Shown here: positions 9,560-17,499 of the stretch, piece after piece
How positions within the stretch are numbered: position 1 is the first letter of the stretch
How the letters are laid out: every line of letters begins with the position of its first letter
Assembly (NCBI GenBank): GCA_902625455.1
Contig: CACOBL010000001.1
Span: 62,001 to 126,000 of the forward strand
Origin: an uncultured Candidatus Actinomarina sp.
GTDB taxonomy: Bacteria > Actinomycetota > Acidimicrobiia > Actinomarinales > Actinomarinaceae
DNA: 64,000 nucleotides
Direction of reading: 5' to 3'
Notes under the pieces: generated by a model
Database searches by the model: none
Seen by the model: the letters and a program-made list of their open reading frames with translations, nothing else
Told to the model about the DNA's origin: nothing
Made by a program: the position numbers and the translations under genes

Positions 9560-10534
9560 TCAATTTATACCTAAAGCATTTTCTACTTCTGATATTGTTA
9601 ATTGGGCAGACTTTCTAGCCAATTCTAAATTATTTCTAATTATTTCATCTACTTCTTTATCTCCGAGATTATTAAATTTGTCATTTATTGGTTCTAAATA
9701 TGAAATTACTGTCTCAGCAACTTCAACTTTAAATTCACCATATTGATAATCATTGAACTTTTCTTCAGTTTTTTTAATTTCAAGATTTTTTATAGAAGAA
9801 TATATCTCTATCAAATTACTGATACCCGGTTTAGATTTTACATCATAAGATATTGAATTACTTGAATCAGTTACTGAGGATTTGAATTTTTTAATAATTA
9901 CATCTTTTGAATCATTGAAATAAATAGTTCCATTAATATCATCTGAACTTTTTGACATTTTATTTTCAGGATGTCGCAAAGACATTAATCGAGTACCGTA
10001 TTTTCCACTTGTTTTTTCAGGTATTGGAAATATTTCACCATAGTTATTATTAAATCTTTCAGCTATGTTTCTTGTTAATTCTAAATGTTGAGTTTGGTCA
10101 TCACCTACCGGAACCTCGTTAGCTTTGTGAATTAAAATATCGGCTGCCATGAGTATTGGGTAAGTTAAAAGACCAGAGTGCGTTCCAAATGATGAAGCTT
10201 TTTCTTTAAACTGTGTCATTCGCTGTAATTCTCCAACTTGACAAAAATTTGATAATATCCATGAAAGATAAGCATGTTCTTTGAGAGTACTTTGAACATA
10301 AATTACTGAATTTTCAAGATTTATTCCAGAGGCTAATAAGACTTTTAAAGTATCTTTGATACTACTTTTTAAGTCGGATTTATTCGGCATTGCTGTCAAT
10401 GAATGTAAATCAACAATACAAAAATAATTTTTTGAATCTTCATTTGATAATTTTGCCCAATTGTTTATTGCACCCAAAAGATTGCCTAAATGTACTAATC
10501 CACTTGGTTGAATTCCGGAAAAAACTGTATTCAT
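9560..10534 (-). CDS. trpS: Tryptophanyl-tRNA synthetase
   Basis: Class I synthetase that charges tRNA-Trp. The 324-residue protein has the N-terminal FSGIQPSGLVHLGNLLGAI, whose HLGN is the HIGH motif, and KMSKSSDD, the KMSKS motif, at about residue 190. GDDQTQHLELTRNIAERFN is the usual Trp-binding helix. It is transcribed toward pcrA and diverges from the transporter gene at 10594 across a 59-base AT-rich spacer that must hold both promoters. Confidence 0.96.
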   Translation of the reverse strand: MNTVFSGIQPSGLVHLGNLLGAINNWAKLSNEDSKNYFCIVDLHSLTAMPNKSDLKSSIKDTLKVLLASGINLENSVIYVQSTLKEHAYLSWILSNFCQVGELQRMTQFKEKASSFGTHSGLLTYPILMAADILIHKANEVPVGDDQTQHLELTRNIAERFNNNYGEIFPIPEKTSGKYGTRLMSLRHPENKMSKSSDDINGTIYFNDSKDVIIKKFKSSVTDSSNSISYDVKSKPGISNLIEIYSSIKNLEIKKTEEKFNDYQYGEFKVEVAETVISYLEPINDKFNNLGDKEVDEIIRNNLELARKSAQLTISEVENALGIN

Positions 10535-10593
10535 ATCTGCTATTCTAATAAACTAAATTAAATTGGAGAGTTTTTATCAAACCTGAATATTCA

Positions 10594-11487
10594 ATGTCTG
10601 CGTATGCTGGCTTAAGAAACATTATCTTAATTGGTACTCTTTTTGGGTTTCATGGACTATTAAATCGAAGTCTTCTAATTGATGGTGTTAATGAAATGTA
10701 TATTGTGACACTACGAATTTCAATAGTTACTCTTTTCATAAGCCTCTATTGCATGAAAGAATTTTTGTCTAACATCAAGTTAGAATTTTTTCTTAAAGGA
10801 AGTCTGTCAGGAATTCTAGCTATATTTATACCTGGTTGGGCTTTTATTTATGCATTGAAATACATATCATCAGGTTTGCAAAGCATCTTCATTTCAACCA
10901 TTCCATTATTTACAGTTTTCTGGGTTCTTCTTTTTTACAAAGATGAAAAAATTACTCGATTAAAAATTATTTCAGTAATTTTGGGTTTCTTTGGCCTAGT
11001 TATTTTATTTCTTTCAGGTTCAACAGGATTGTTGAATGAAGGAAATTTAATTATTGGTGGTCTTTTTGCTCTTCTAGGTGTGCAAGGATTAGCACTAAGC
11101 AATATTACAAACAAAAAACATCTTCAGTACATTCCTTCGAAAGCATACCTTTTAACTCAATGGATAGTTGGTTCTGTTTTATCACTTATTTTATTTTTTT
11201 TGCTGGATGGAAAATTTGAACCTATTACAATTTTCGAAACATCAAAACTTTTAGGTTTAGTATTTATTGATATATTTAATTATTCTTTATTTTTATATAC
11301 TATTAAAAGACTTTCAGCAACCTTTACAACTCTTGTTGATTATGTAGTACCAATTGTTGGAATATTAGTAGGATATATTTTCTTAAATGAAATTGTTGAT
11401 GGTGTCTTTTTTGTTACTTTGATTTTGATTTTTATATCACTTTATTTAGCTGTAAAAGATGAGACAAGAAATTTATTTAAGACTTAA
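10594..11487 (+). CDS. EamA/DMT-family membrane transporter
   Basis: A 297-residue integral membrane protein with about ten hydrophobic segments arranged as two repeats of five, the pattern of drug/metabolite transporter (EamA, RhaT-like) exporters. Examples are the helices around IILIGTLFGFHGLLNRSLLI, the GSLSGILAIFIPGWAFIYAL stretch after a short basic loop, and the C-terminal VGILVGYIFLNEIVDG, which carries the typical end-of-repeat pattern. The substrate cannot be read from the sequence. Its 3' end overlaps the convergent Nudix gene by 15 bases. Confidence 0.85.
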   Translation: MSAYAGLRNIILIGTLFGFHGLLNRSLLIDGVNEMYIVTLRISIVTLFISLYCMKEFLSNIKLEFFLKGSLSGILAIFIPGWAFIYALKYISSGLQSIFISTIPLFTVFWVLLFYKDEKITRLKIISVILGFFGLVILFLSGSTGLLNEGNLIIGGLFALLGVQGLALSNITNKKHLQYIPSKAYLLTQWIVGSVLSLILFFLLDGKFEPITIFETSKLLGLVFIDIFNYSLFLYTIKRLSATFTTLVDYVVPIVGILVGYIFLNEIVDGVFFVTLILIFISLYLAVKDETRNLFKT

Positions 11488-12009
11488 ATCGCATAAATTT
11501 CTAACCATTTTCGCCGTAGCGCCCCATAAGATTTCGTTATCTAACATATAGATCCAATCATCATCATACGCACCCCTAAATGACCAGTTATTTTTATCAA
11601 GTAGCTTTTCTATTGGTTCATAAAATATTTTTTGAACTTCATCTTTATTAAAATTTAATTGTTTTTCATTTAAACTAAACACCACTGGATAAACATTAAA
11701 TTTGTACTCTACTGTATCAATAGGATCAAGACTGCCTTTAACAGTACAAATAGAGTTAACTGTTTTCTTTGGTATTAATAATTCTTCATGCGCCTCCCTC
11801 TTTGCTGTACTGTGAATACCCTTATCGCTATCTTCTTTTTTTCCGCCAGGAAAAGCTATATGTCCTTTGTGAGTAGGCATATTTTCAGATCTCTTAATGA
11901 ATAATATTTCTTTATTTTTATAAATTAATATAGCTACTGCAGCATACTCATCGGGACCTTTCGGTTCCATCCTGCCTTCAAATCTTTTAAATTTTAATTG
12001 ATGTATCAA
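11473..12009 (-). CDS. Nudix hydrolase, CoA pyrophosphatase type
   Basis: Probably cleaves CoA or acyl-CoA to phosphopantetheine and 3',5'-ADP. The sequence IKRSENMPTHKGHIAFPGGK followed by KEDSDKGIHSTAKREAHEEL combines the Nudix box with the 'FPGGk..D' and 'TA.RE..EE' features of the CoA-specific subfamily (UPF0035). The 178-residue length fits. Its ATG overlaps the stop of the upstream YceI gene by four bases, so the two are co-transcribed; it converges on the transporter gene with a 15-base overlap. Confidence 0.85.
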   Translation of the reverse strand: MIHQLKFKRFEGRMEPKGPDEYAAVAILIYKNKEILFIKRSENMPTHKGHIAFPGGKKEDSDKGIHSTAKREAHEELLIPKKTVNSICTVKGSLDPIDTVEYKFNVYPVVFSLNEKQLNFNKDEVQKIFYEPIEKLLDKNNWSFRGAYDDDWIYMLDNEILWGATAKMVRNLCDLSLK

Positions 12010-12725
12010 TTATTTCTTTTTGCTACAAGTTCAACTTTTATACCAATAGGATTTAAGACTTCCCAAGCATTAAATTTCGTTGGTGCATCAAAACCAAACC
12101 AAGTCGTGTCGATTTCAGTAATCCCAGAAATAAATATTTGATTCCCATCAAGATATGCTGATATAGAAAAAGGAGTATCTAATTCAATTTCTCTGATGGT
12201 TAGTTTACCAACAATCGTATCTTCGACTTTTGAATCAAAATCTTTATTTGGTAATACTAATTCATCAATAGTAAATATTGCTTCTGGAAAAAGTGCAGAT
12301 TGCAACCATTGATTATTCATTGCCTGGTCCCTGATTACATTGTTGCTTTTCAAAGTGGAGATATCAGCTTTTATTTTAAGGTCTTTAACATATAGACACG
12401 AATCTGCTTGATCACATTCTGAAAGAGTTAATGTAAAACTTCCTATTATTTCACGTGTTGTTCCTTCAACAATATCCAAACCAGAATTTAAAAATTGTTT
12501 AGGTGCAAGATATCCAACTACACTTTTTTCTTTTTGTACTATAAATTCAACATTCTCAAAAGACTCTAATTGTACAATTTCTAAAGTTGAAGATGTTGTT
12601 GAAGTCTCCTCATTTGATGTTGTAGATTCTGTAATTGTTGATTCTGAATTTATTGGTTCTTCAATCACTTCGTTTTGTGCACAAAAAATAAAGACTAAAA
12701 ATAAAGATATGTAAATTTTTCTCAT
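12006..12725 (-). CDS. YceI-like domain protein with N-terminal export signal
   Basis: A 239-residue protein. Residues 1-15 (MRKIYISLFLVFIFC) form a short basic-hydrophobic signal ending in Cys, consistent with a lipoprotein, although FIFC is a poor lipobox. Residues 20-50 are a Ser/Thr/Glu-rich linker. From about residue 55 the pattern VEFIVQKEKSVVGYLAPKQF, VEGTTREIIGSFTL and FPEAIFTIDEL is that of the YceI fold, a lipocalin-like barrel that binds polyisoprenoid or other amphiphilic molecules. The ligand is unknown. It is co-transcribed with the Nudix gene downstream. Confidence 0.8.
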   Translation of the reverse strand: MRKIYISLFLVFIFCAQNEVIEEPINSESTITESTTSNEETSTTSSTLEIVQLESFENVEFIVQKEKSVVGYLAPKQFLNSGLDIVEGTTREIIGSFTLTLSECDQADSCLYVKDLKIKADISTLKSNNVIRDQAMNNQWLQSALFPEAIFTIDELVLPNKDFDSKVEDTIVGKLTIREIELDTPFSISAYLDGNQIFISGITEIDTTWFGFDAPTKFNAWEVLNPIGIKVELVAKRNN

Positions 12726-12776
12726 TCAAATATTCTAACAATCAATTTATTTTTACTTAACTTGTATTCTTAACGA

Positions 12777-13364
12777 ATGCTTAGAAAACCCAGACAACTT
12801 TTTCAAGTTATTTTTGGAACTTCACTTATAGGTGTTGGTATTTCTCTAAATTATCTCGCAAATTTAGGCTTAGGTCCTTGGGGTGTATTTCATGATGGAT
12901 TATCCAAAACAGTAGGAATTACCTATGGAAGAACAATAATAATAACTGGAGTTGCTGTTATGTTGTTGTGGATACCTTTGAAGCAAAAACCAGGATTGGG
13001 AACGTTGATTGATATCTTCTTAGTCGGATTAGTTGCAGACACAATTATTTTGTACTTTGAATTTTCAGAAAATATCTTCTTGAGTTTAATACTCGTTTTA
13101 TTGGGAATTATATCTATTGGAACTGGTACAGCAATTTATGTAGGAGCAGATTTAGGAGTCGGTCCTAGAGATGGAATAATGGTAGGGCTTGAAACTTTAG
13201 GAATAAAAATCGGTACTGCAAGGAATTTGATTGAATTAATTGCATTTTTAACTGGATGGCTTTTGGGTGGACTTGTTGGATATGTAACTATTCTATTTGT
13301 AATTGGAATAGGACCAGTAGTGCAATTCGTTCTTCCATACGTTGATATGAGAGAATCCATTTAA
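12777..13364 (+). CDS. YczE-like integral membrane protein
   Basis: A 195-residue protein with about five membrane segments. The opening FQVIFGTSLIGVGISLNYLA, then NLGLGPWGVFHDGLSK, and a second copy of the motif at GADLGVGPRDGIMVGLE, match the YczE/YitT-type family in which a 'g.GpwdvF..gl' motif is repeated. The molecular function of the family is not established. It is transcribed away from the YceI gene and is followed after 46 bases by plsC. Confidence 0.75.
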   Translation: MLRKPRQLFQVIFGTSLIGVGISLNYLANLGLGPWGVFHDGLSKTVGITYGRTIIITGVAVMLLWIPLKQKPGLGTLIDIFLVGLVADTIILYFEFSENIFLSLILVLLGIISIGTGTAIYVGADLGVGPRDGIMVGLETLGIKIGTARNLIELIAFLTGWLLGGLVGYVTILFVIGIGPVVQFVLPYVDMRESI

Positions 13365-13410
13365 GGTAAAATTTAAATACTAACTGTCTTTTTTTTCTTA
13401 GAATGAGAAT

Positions 13411-14139
13411 ATGGATTCTGAAATAAATATAAAAATCATCTTAAAAACTTTAATTTTATTTCCTTTATTTATGATTTTTATAATGTTTCCATTGTGTGTT
13501 TTTATTGTGTTAACTGCATTCATTCCTAAAGGTAGGGTTCTGGCAACAAAGCTTTATGAATTCTTTGGTTGGATAGGGATTGTGCTTGTGGGCATAAAAT
13601 TAGAAGTTATAGGATTGGAAAAAATAAACACTGAAAAAAGTTATGTGGTTATCGGAAATCACCCATCAACTCTGGATATCTTTACACATATTACAGCACT
13701 TCCTATTTCAATTAGATTTCTTACAAAAACAGAATTATTTAGAATACCAATTTTTGGAAGAGTATTAAAAACACTTGGCCTACCTAGAATTGATAGGAAA
13801 AATGCAAAAGCAAATTTTGAAAAAATTAATGAATCAATAAATGAGGTTATAAAATTAGGTAATTCAATAATGATCTTTCCAGAAGGAAAAAGAAGCAACC
13901 AAAAAGAACTTTTACCATTTAAAAAAGGAGCCGCTTACATTGCCAAAGATTTTAATCTTCCAATAATCCCGGTCGTTTCTCATAATGCGCATAACTTGAT
14001 GACTAAGGGAAAAGTATGGCTAAAAAGCGGAGAGGTAAAAATTGAAATATTGGATCCAATCTATAATGTAAATGATTACGATGTTGATAAATTGACTTCA
14101 AAATTGGAATCTTTAATAGGAAGTAAATTATATGCGTAA
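13411..14139 (+). CDS. plsC: 1-acyl-sn-glycerol-3-phosphate acyltransferase
   Basis: Adds the second acyl chain in phosphatidic acid synthesis. The 242-residue protein has a hydrophobic N-terminal region of two segments, then the catalytic HX4D motif in GNHPSTLDIFTH (about residue 80), FGRVLKTLGLPRIDR, and the glycerol-phosphate-binding FPEGKRSNQ at about residue 155, followed by PIIPVVSHN. It is convergent with the flavin reductase gene and overlaps it by 12 bases. Confidence 0.92.
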   Translation: MDSEINIKIILKTLILFPLFMIFIMFPLCVFIVLTAFIPKGRVLATKLYEFFGWIGIVLVGIKLEVIGLEKINTEKSYVVIGNHPSTLDIFTHITALPISIRFLTKTELFRIPIFGRVLKTLGLPRIDRKNAKANFEKINESINEVIKLGNSIMIFPEGKRSNQKELLPFKKGAAYIAKDFNLPIIPVVSHNAHNLMTKGKVWLKSGEVKIEILDPIYNVNDYDVDKLTSKLESLIGSKLYA

Positions 14140-14673
14140 AAACTCTTCTGCATATGTATTTAATGATTTAATTACTTCCTGGTTGTCTAAAATACTTTTC
14201 TCATTTTGATGATCTGAATTTGTTATTAAATGAAATTTTTCAAAAACTAATAAATTGTAATTTGATAACTGCATACTTAAAATTTCGAAAGCTTTTTGGG
14301 CATTACCTCCTGCACCTTTTACAGTTGTCACAACTGCAACTTTCTTTTCCCTAAATAAATAACTATATCGGTTATCATCATAAGCAAGCGATAGCCAATC
14401 AAGAGTGTTTTTGAGGTGCGCTAGAAATCCACCATTGTAAACAGGACTAAAAATGATAATCTTGTCTGCTAATTCCAAAGATTTTCTCATCTCAAGAATC
14501 TTTTCAGGAACAACCTCATGATCATCAAGTAGAAATGGGATATCTGAATATAAATTGTCAAAAAGAATACTCTCTAACCCTTTTGTTTCAAGGTAATTAC
14601 TAAGGTGTTTTGCTAATTGATTATTGTAAGAATTAGGGCTTGTTCCCGCACTTAAAATGAAAATTTTTGACAT
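14128..14673 (-). CDS. NADPH-dependent FMN reductase family protein
   Basis: A 181-residue flavodoxin-fold protein. ILSAGTSPNSYNNQLAKHL is the phosphate-binding loop region, and SPVYNGGFLAHLKNTLDWL is the signature that cradles the FMN ring in the NADPH-dependent FMN/quinone reductase family. TTVKGAGGNAQKAFEIL follows in the usual place. The physiological acceptor is not evident. It diverges from csaA across 28 bases. Confidence 0.85.
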   Translation of the reverse strand: MSKIFILSAGTSPNSYNNQLAKHLSNYLETKGLESILFDNLYSDIPFLLDDHEVVPEKILEMRKSLELADKIIIFSPVYNGGFLAHLKNTLDWLSLAYDDNRYSYLFREKKVAVVTTVKGAGGNAQKAFEILSMQLSNYNLLVFEKFHLITNSDHQNEKSILDNQEVIKSLNTYAEEFLRI

Positions 14674-14701
14674 GTAATAAGTATGTAATTATGTTTGTTA
14701 T

Positions 14702-15037
14702 ATGAATAGTGAAAATATAAGTTTATTTTCTAAACTAGATATACGAGTCGGAGAAATTACAAAAGCAGAAATATTTGAAGAAGCAATTAAACCTGCCTAT
14801 ATTCTCACTATTGACTTTGGCGAAAAAATTGGCTTAAAAAAAACAAGTGCGCAAATTACAAATTATGAGCTAGAAACTCTTCAAAATAAAAAATGCATAG
14901 CTGTTATTAATTTAGGTGAAAAACAGATTGGTCCAATAATGAGTCAATGTTTAGTGCTTGGTTCAATATCAAATAACGGGGATGTGCTTCTGTTGTCACC
15001 TGAAGATCAAGCTGAGTTAGGCGACAAAATATCTTAA
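14702..15037 (+). CDS. csaA: CsaA-like tRNA-binding domain protein
   Basis: A 111-residue stand-alone EMAP/tRNA-binding OB-fold. FSKLDIRVGEITKAEIFEEA opens the domain, and GEKIGLKKTSAQITNYELE, KKCIAVINLGEKQIGPIMSQ and the late VLLLSPE follow the CsaA pattern, including the 'G...S' and 'SE.L.LG' regions. CsaA dimers have chaperone-like activity and bind tRNA in other bacteria. The ATG lies about 7 bases after a TATGTT -10-like element, so the mRNA may be leaderless. Its TAA shares the tetranucleotide TTAA with the stop of the convergent thioredoxin gene. Confidence 0.85.
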   Translation: MNSENISLFSKLDIRVGEITKAEIFEEAIKPAYILTIDFGEKIGLKKTSAQITNYELETLQNKKCIAVINLGEKQIGPIMSQCLVLGSISNNGDVLLLSPEDQAELGDKIS

Positions 15038-15507
15038 ACTAAATATTTTCTAAAATAACTTGGATTAAAAGTACCAACTCTTCTGGCAATTTTTTCTCCT
15101 TTATTATTAATCAAAACATATGTTGGAGTATTAAATAATCTGTATTCATTAATAAATGGATGTTCTTTTTGTTTACTTGCATTTATTGATACAAAAAATA
15201 CTTCCGGATTTTCTTTTTTAAATTCATCAACTATGAATTTTGAAGCAGTGCAACCCAGTCAGTAGTCTGAATAAAATTCGATGATTGAATTTTCATAGTC
15301 TGTGTATGAATAAGATGAGTCAATCATTTTACGATTTGAAGTATAAGAAACTAAAAAATAAAAAATTCCAAGGACAAAAAAACTTAGAAAATATAAGACA
15401 GCTGAAGGCTCGAATGCAAAAAAGAAAATTGCTAATCCGATAACCCAACCTAATGGTAAATAAATTAAGCTATAACGATTAAGTATCTTTAGAAATTTTC
15501 TTTTCAT
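15034..15507 (-). CDS. Membrane-anchored thioredoxin-like protein, candidate selenoprotein (UGA at residue 83)
   Basis: The frame is 158 codons with one internal UGA at 15259-15261. Residues 1-82 include a basic start, two membrane segments (about 14-35 and 37-57) and the thioredoxin beta strand SIIEFYSDY. UGA is next, then LGCTASKFIVDEFKKENPEV, a long strand FFVSINAS, the cis-Pro loop NTPTYVLINNKGEKI and a terminal helix, ending TAA. Aligned with DsbD-gamma or TxlA proteins (Y-A-D-W-C-x-x-C), UGA falls exactly on the first Cys of CxxC, giving U-L-G-C. TGG encodes Trp in the same gene and UGA ends neighbouring genes, so global recoding is unlikely. Selenocysteine insertion is the best reading; a nonsense mutation or sequence error is the alternative. 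Conventional annotation would report only the 82-residue N-terminus. Confidence 0.7.
15220..15240 (-). promoter_or_regulatory. Putative bacterial SECIS hairpin downstream of the UGA codon
   Basis: On the mRNA strand AAAUUCAU pairs perfectly with AUGAAUUU (8 bp) around the 5-base loop AGUUG. The stem base is 18 nucleotides and the loop 26 nucleotides after the UGA, and the loop has G at its second position. As I recall, bacterial SECIS elements need a small apical loop with a G near its start about 16-37 nucleotides after the UGA. The stem is AU-rich, so chance occurrence is possible. Confidence 0.5.
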
Positions 15508-15525
15508 AAGTCCCTTATCAAACCT

Positions 15526-15531
15526 TATAAT
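15526..15531 (+). promoter_or_regulatory. -10 element (TATAAT) of the Fur-family gene
   Basis: A consensus TATAAT lies 10 bases before the ATG at 15542, so the transcript would have a very short or absent leader. The same AT-rich segment read on the other strand offers TATTAT for the divergent thioredoxin-like gene, so the two promoters overlap. Confidence 0.55.
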
Positions 15532-15541
15532 ATACTTGAAT

Positions 15542-15952
15542 ATGGATTTCGTTATTGAATTAAAAAAAAGGGGTCATAGAATCACTAAACCAAGAGAAGT
15601 GATTTGTAGCATTTTAGAAACCTCAGGACACGAACATTTTACTGTTGAAAAACTTCATAATTTAGCTTCAAGAAAAGATCGAAATATAGACTTGGCTACC
15701 GTATATAGGACGCTTGAATTGCTTGAAGAAGTAAACATTGTTGAACACTCTCACCAGGTTCATGGTTCAGGAATATATTACTTAAAAAGTGAGTATGATA
15801 ATAGTCACATTATTTGTGAATCATGTAAATCAATTTATGATTTGAAGGAGGAAACTAAGAAGACAATTAACGAAATATTAATTAAAGATAGTCACTTTGA
15901 TTCTATAAATCATCACTTCATATATTCAGGTGTCTGTAAAAAGTGTAAATAA
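15542..15952 (+). CDS. Fur-family metal-dependent transcriptional regulator
   Basis: A 136-residue repressor of the Fur/Zur/Nur/PerR family. The winged helix includes KKRGHRITKPREVICSIL and the recognition helix in DLATVYRTLELLEE. Metal-site features are HEHFTVEKLH, the structural zinc pairs CESC (about residue 92) and CKKC at the C-terminus, and a His-rich HSHQVHGSG. Which metal it senses cannot be decided from the sequence. ATG at 15542 is preferred over the TTG two codons upstream because it lies best relative to the -10 box. A perfect 7-1-7 operator follows the gene, in front of an ECF transporter, which suggests control of metal uptake. Confidence 0.9.
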   Translation: MDFVIELKKRGHRITKPREVICSILETSGHEHFTVEKLHNLASRKDRNIDLATVYRTLELLEEVNIVEHSHQVHGSGIYYLKSEYDNSHIICESCKSIYDLKEETKKTINEILIKDSHFDSINHHFIYSGVCKKCK

Positions 15953-15961
15953 ATATATTAT

Positions 15962-15976
15962 TGCAAATTATTTGCA
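15962..15976. promoter_or_regulatory. Fur-family operator (7-1-7 inverted repeat)
   Basis: TGCAAAT-T-ATTTGCA is a perfect 15-base 7-1-7 palindrome, the architecture of Fur/Zur/PerR boxes (family type TGATAATnATTATCA). It lies 15-30 bases before the ATG of the ECF transporter gene, where it would cover the -35 and spacer of that promoter. Confidence 0.75.
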
Positions 15977-15991
15977 TTAACATATTTCTAT

Positions 15992-16756
15992 ATGGAAACA
16001 ACTCATTCTCACCATCTAGAACTCCACAGTGAGTCTGTTCTCAGCAATATTAAACCCGAGATCAAAATTGCAGCAACATTTGTAATTGTTATATCTATTG
16101 CCTTTTTAAGCCTTGAGAAAAATATTGCAATAATTGTACAAACATTAGTTGTATTAATGTTGATATATTTATCGAAAATAAAAATATCTACATACTTTAA
16201 GAGACTTTCAATTGATATACCCTTTATATTGTTTGCCTTGTTTCTTCCTTTTTTAAGTAAGGGAGACAGCACTGTTATGTTTGAATTTTTCTCATTACCT
16301 ATTTACGAAACTGGTTTTAATGAAATGGTTTCAATATTGATAAAAATTACACTCTGTGTTTCATCAGCTATTGTTCTTACTGCTACTACATCAAATATCG
16401 AGATTATTTATGGTTTACAAAAGTTAAAAATTTCACCATTGTTGATTTCAATATTGTCCTTTGCAATTAGATACATCGATGTTTTTATTGATGAATTTAA
16501 AAGAGTCAAAGTTGCTATGAAATCAAGAGGTTATGATCAAAAAGGACTTCGAGGATTAAAGCCTATCGCCTACGCTTCTGGTGCATTATTAATAAGAGGG
16601 TATGAAAGGGGCGAGAGAGTTTATAACTCGATGATATCAAGAGGGTTCAATGGTTCCATTGAACTCAAAGAAAGAGAATTTAAAAAATCAAATCTTTTAC
16701 ATTATCTGGCATTTATTTCAATTACAACAACTATCCTTGAAAGATTTATCTTATGA
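15992..16756 (+). CDS. cbiQ: ECF transporter transmembrane component (CbiQ/EcfT)
   Basis: Membrane coupling subunit of an energy-coupling-factor transporter. The 254-residue protein has about five hydrophobic segments (for example IKIAATFVIVISIAFLSL) and a cytoplasmic part with the coupling motifs KVAMKSRGYDQKG and NSMISRGFNGS, the two A-R-G-like boxes that contact the ATPases. The N-terminus THSHHLELH is His-rich and could bind metal. It overlaps the ATPase gene by four bases (ATGA). No S component (CbiM/NikM-like or other) is adjacent. The operator upstream suggests metal-responsive control and therefore a metal or metal-cofactor substrate. Confidence 0.88.
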   Translation: METTHSHHLELHSESVLSNIKPEIKIAATFVIVISIAFLSLEKNIAIIVQTLVVLMLIYLSKIKISTYFKRLSIDIPFILFALFLPFLSKGDSTVMFEFFSLPIYETGFNEMVSILIKITLCVSSAIVLTATTSNIEIIYGLQKLKISPLLISILSFAIRYIDVFIDEFKRVKVAMKSRGYDQKGLRGLKPIAYASGALLIRGYERGERVYNSMISRGFNGSIELKEREFKKSNLLHYLAFISITTTILERFIL

Positions 16757-17499
16757 GCAATAGCTATCTAACTGTTAATGATTTGAATTTTGAGTATCCA
16801 GATGGATTTAAAGCACTGCATAATATTAATTTTCAAATTAAGAAAAATGAAAGAATTGCAGTTCTTGGTCCAAATGGTGCTGGAAAAACAACTCTTATCC
16901 TGCATTTAAATGGAATTCTTGGAAATCTTAATGGAAAACTAAAAATTAATGAATTTTTATACACTGAAGAAAATATTGATACAATTCGCAAAACTGTAGG
17001 ATTAGTTTTCCAGGATCCAGATGATCAATTATTTATGCCTACAGTTTTAGAAGATGTTATGTTTGGACCCAAGAACTTTGGATTTTCAAATAAAGATGCA
17101 GAAAATAATGCATTGAATGCCTTAGAAAAAGTAAAAATGGATGACTTTATAGATAAACCACCACATCATTTAAGTTTTGGTCAAAAAAGAAAGGTTGCTA
17201 TTGCAAGCGTTTTAGCATCAGAACCTGAACTTCTTGTTTTAGATGAGCCTAGTTCTAATCTTGATCCAGCGTCTCGCAGAGAATTAATCGAAATTCTTAA
17301 AAGTTTAGAAATTACTCTTATTTTAGTTACTCATGATTTACCAATGGCACTAGAGATTTGTGACAGAAGTATCATCTTAAATAATGGAGAAATTACTACT
17401 GATATGAAAACTTATGAGATTCTTAAAGATAAAACGATAATGAAAGAAAATCGACTTGAATTACCTTATGGATTTGCCTTGCATCACTTAGATGAATGA
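16753..17499 (+). CDS. cbiO: ECF transporter ATPase component (CbiO/EcfA)
   Basis: ATP-binding subunit paired with the CbiQ protein. In 248 residues it has Walker A GPNGAGKTTLI, Q-loop VFQDPDDQLFMPTV (the typical CbiO/EcfA 'QdPddQl'), signature LSFGQKRKVAIA, Walker B LLVLDEPSS and switch THD. There is only one ATPase gene, so it probably forms a homodimer, as in cobalt and nickel systems. The 3' end overlaps the convergent esterase gene by 16 bases. Confidence 0.92.
   Translation: MSNSYLTVNDLNFEYPDGFKALHNINFQIKKNERIAVLGPNGAGKTTLILHLNGILGNLNGKLKINEFLYTEENIDTIRKTVGLVFQDPDDQLFMPTVLEDVMFGPKNFGFSNKDAENNALNALEKVKMDDFIDKPPHHLSFGQKRKVAIASVLASEPELLVLDEPSSNLDPASRRELIEILKSLEITLILVTHDLPMALEICDRSIILNNGEITTDMKTYEILKDKTIMKENRLELPYGFALHHLDE

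Noticed and set aside
10535..10593. tRNA or small RNA gene in the trpS/transporter spacer
   Set aside because: Only AT-rich divergent-promoter-like sequence is visible, with no cloverleaf or GTTCRA-type T-loop. No tRNA was seen anywhere in the window.
15259..15261. UGA read as tryptophan through genome-wide code change
   Set aside because: UGA ends sdhB, infA and cbiQ at the expected family lengths, and Trp is encoded by TGG in the same gene and throughout the window.
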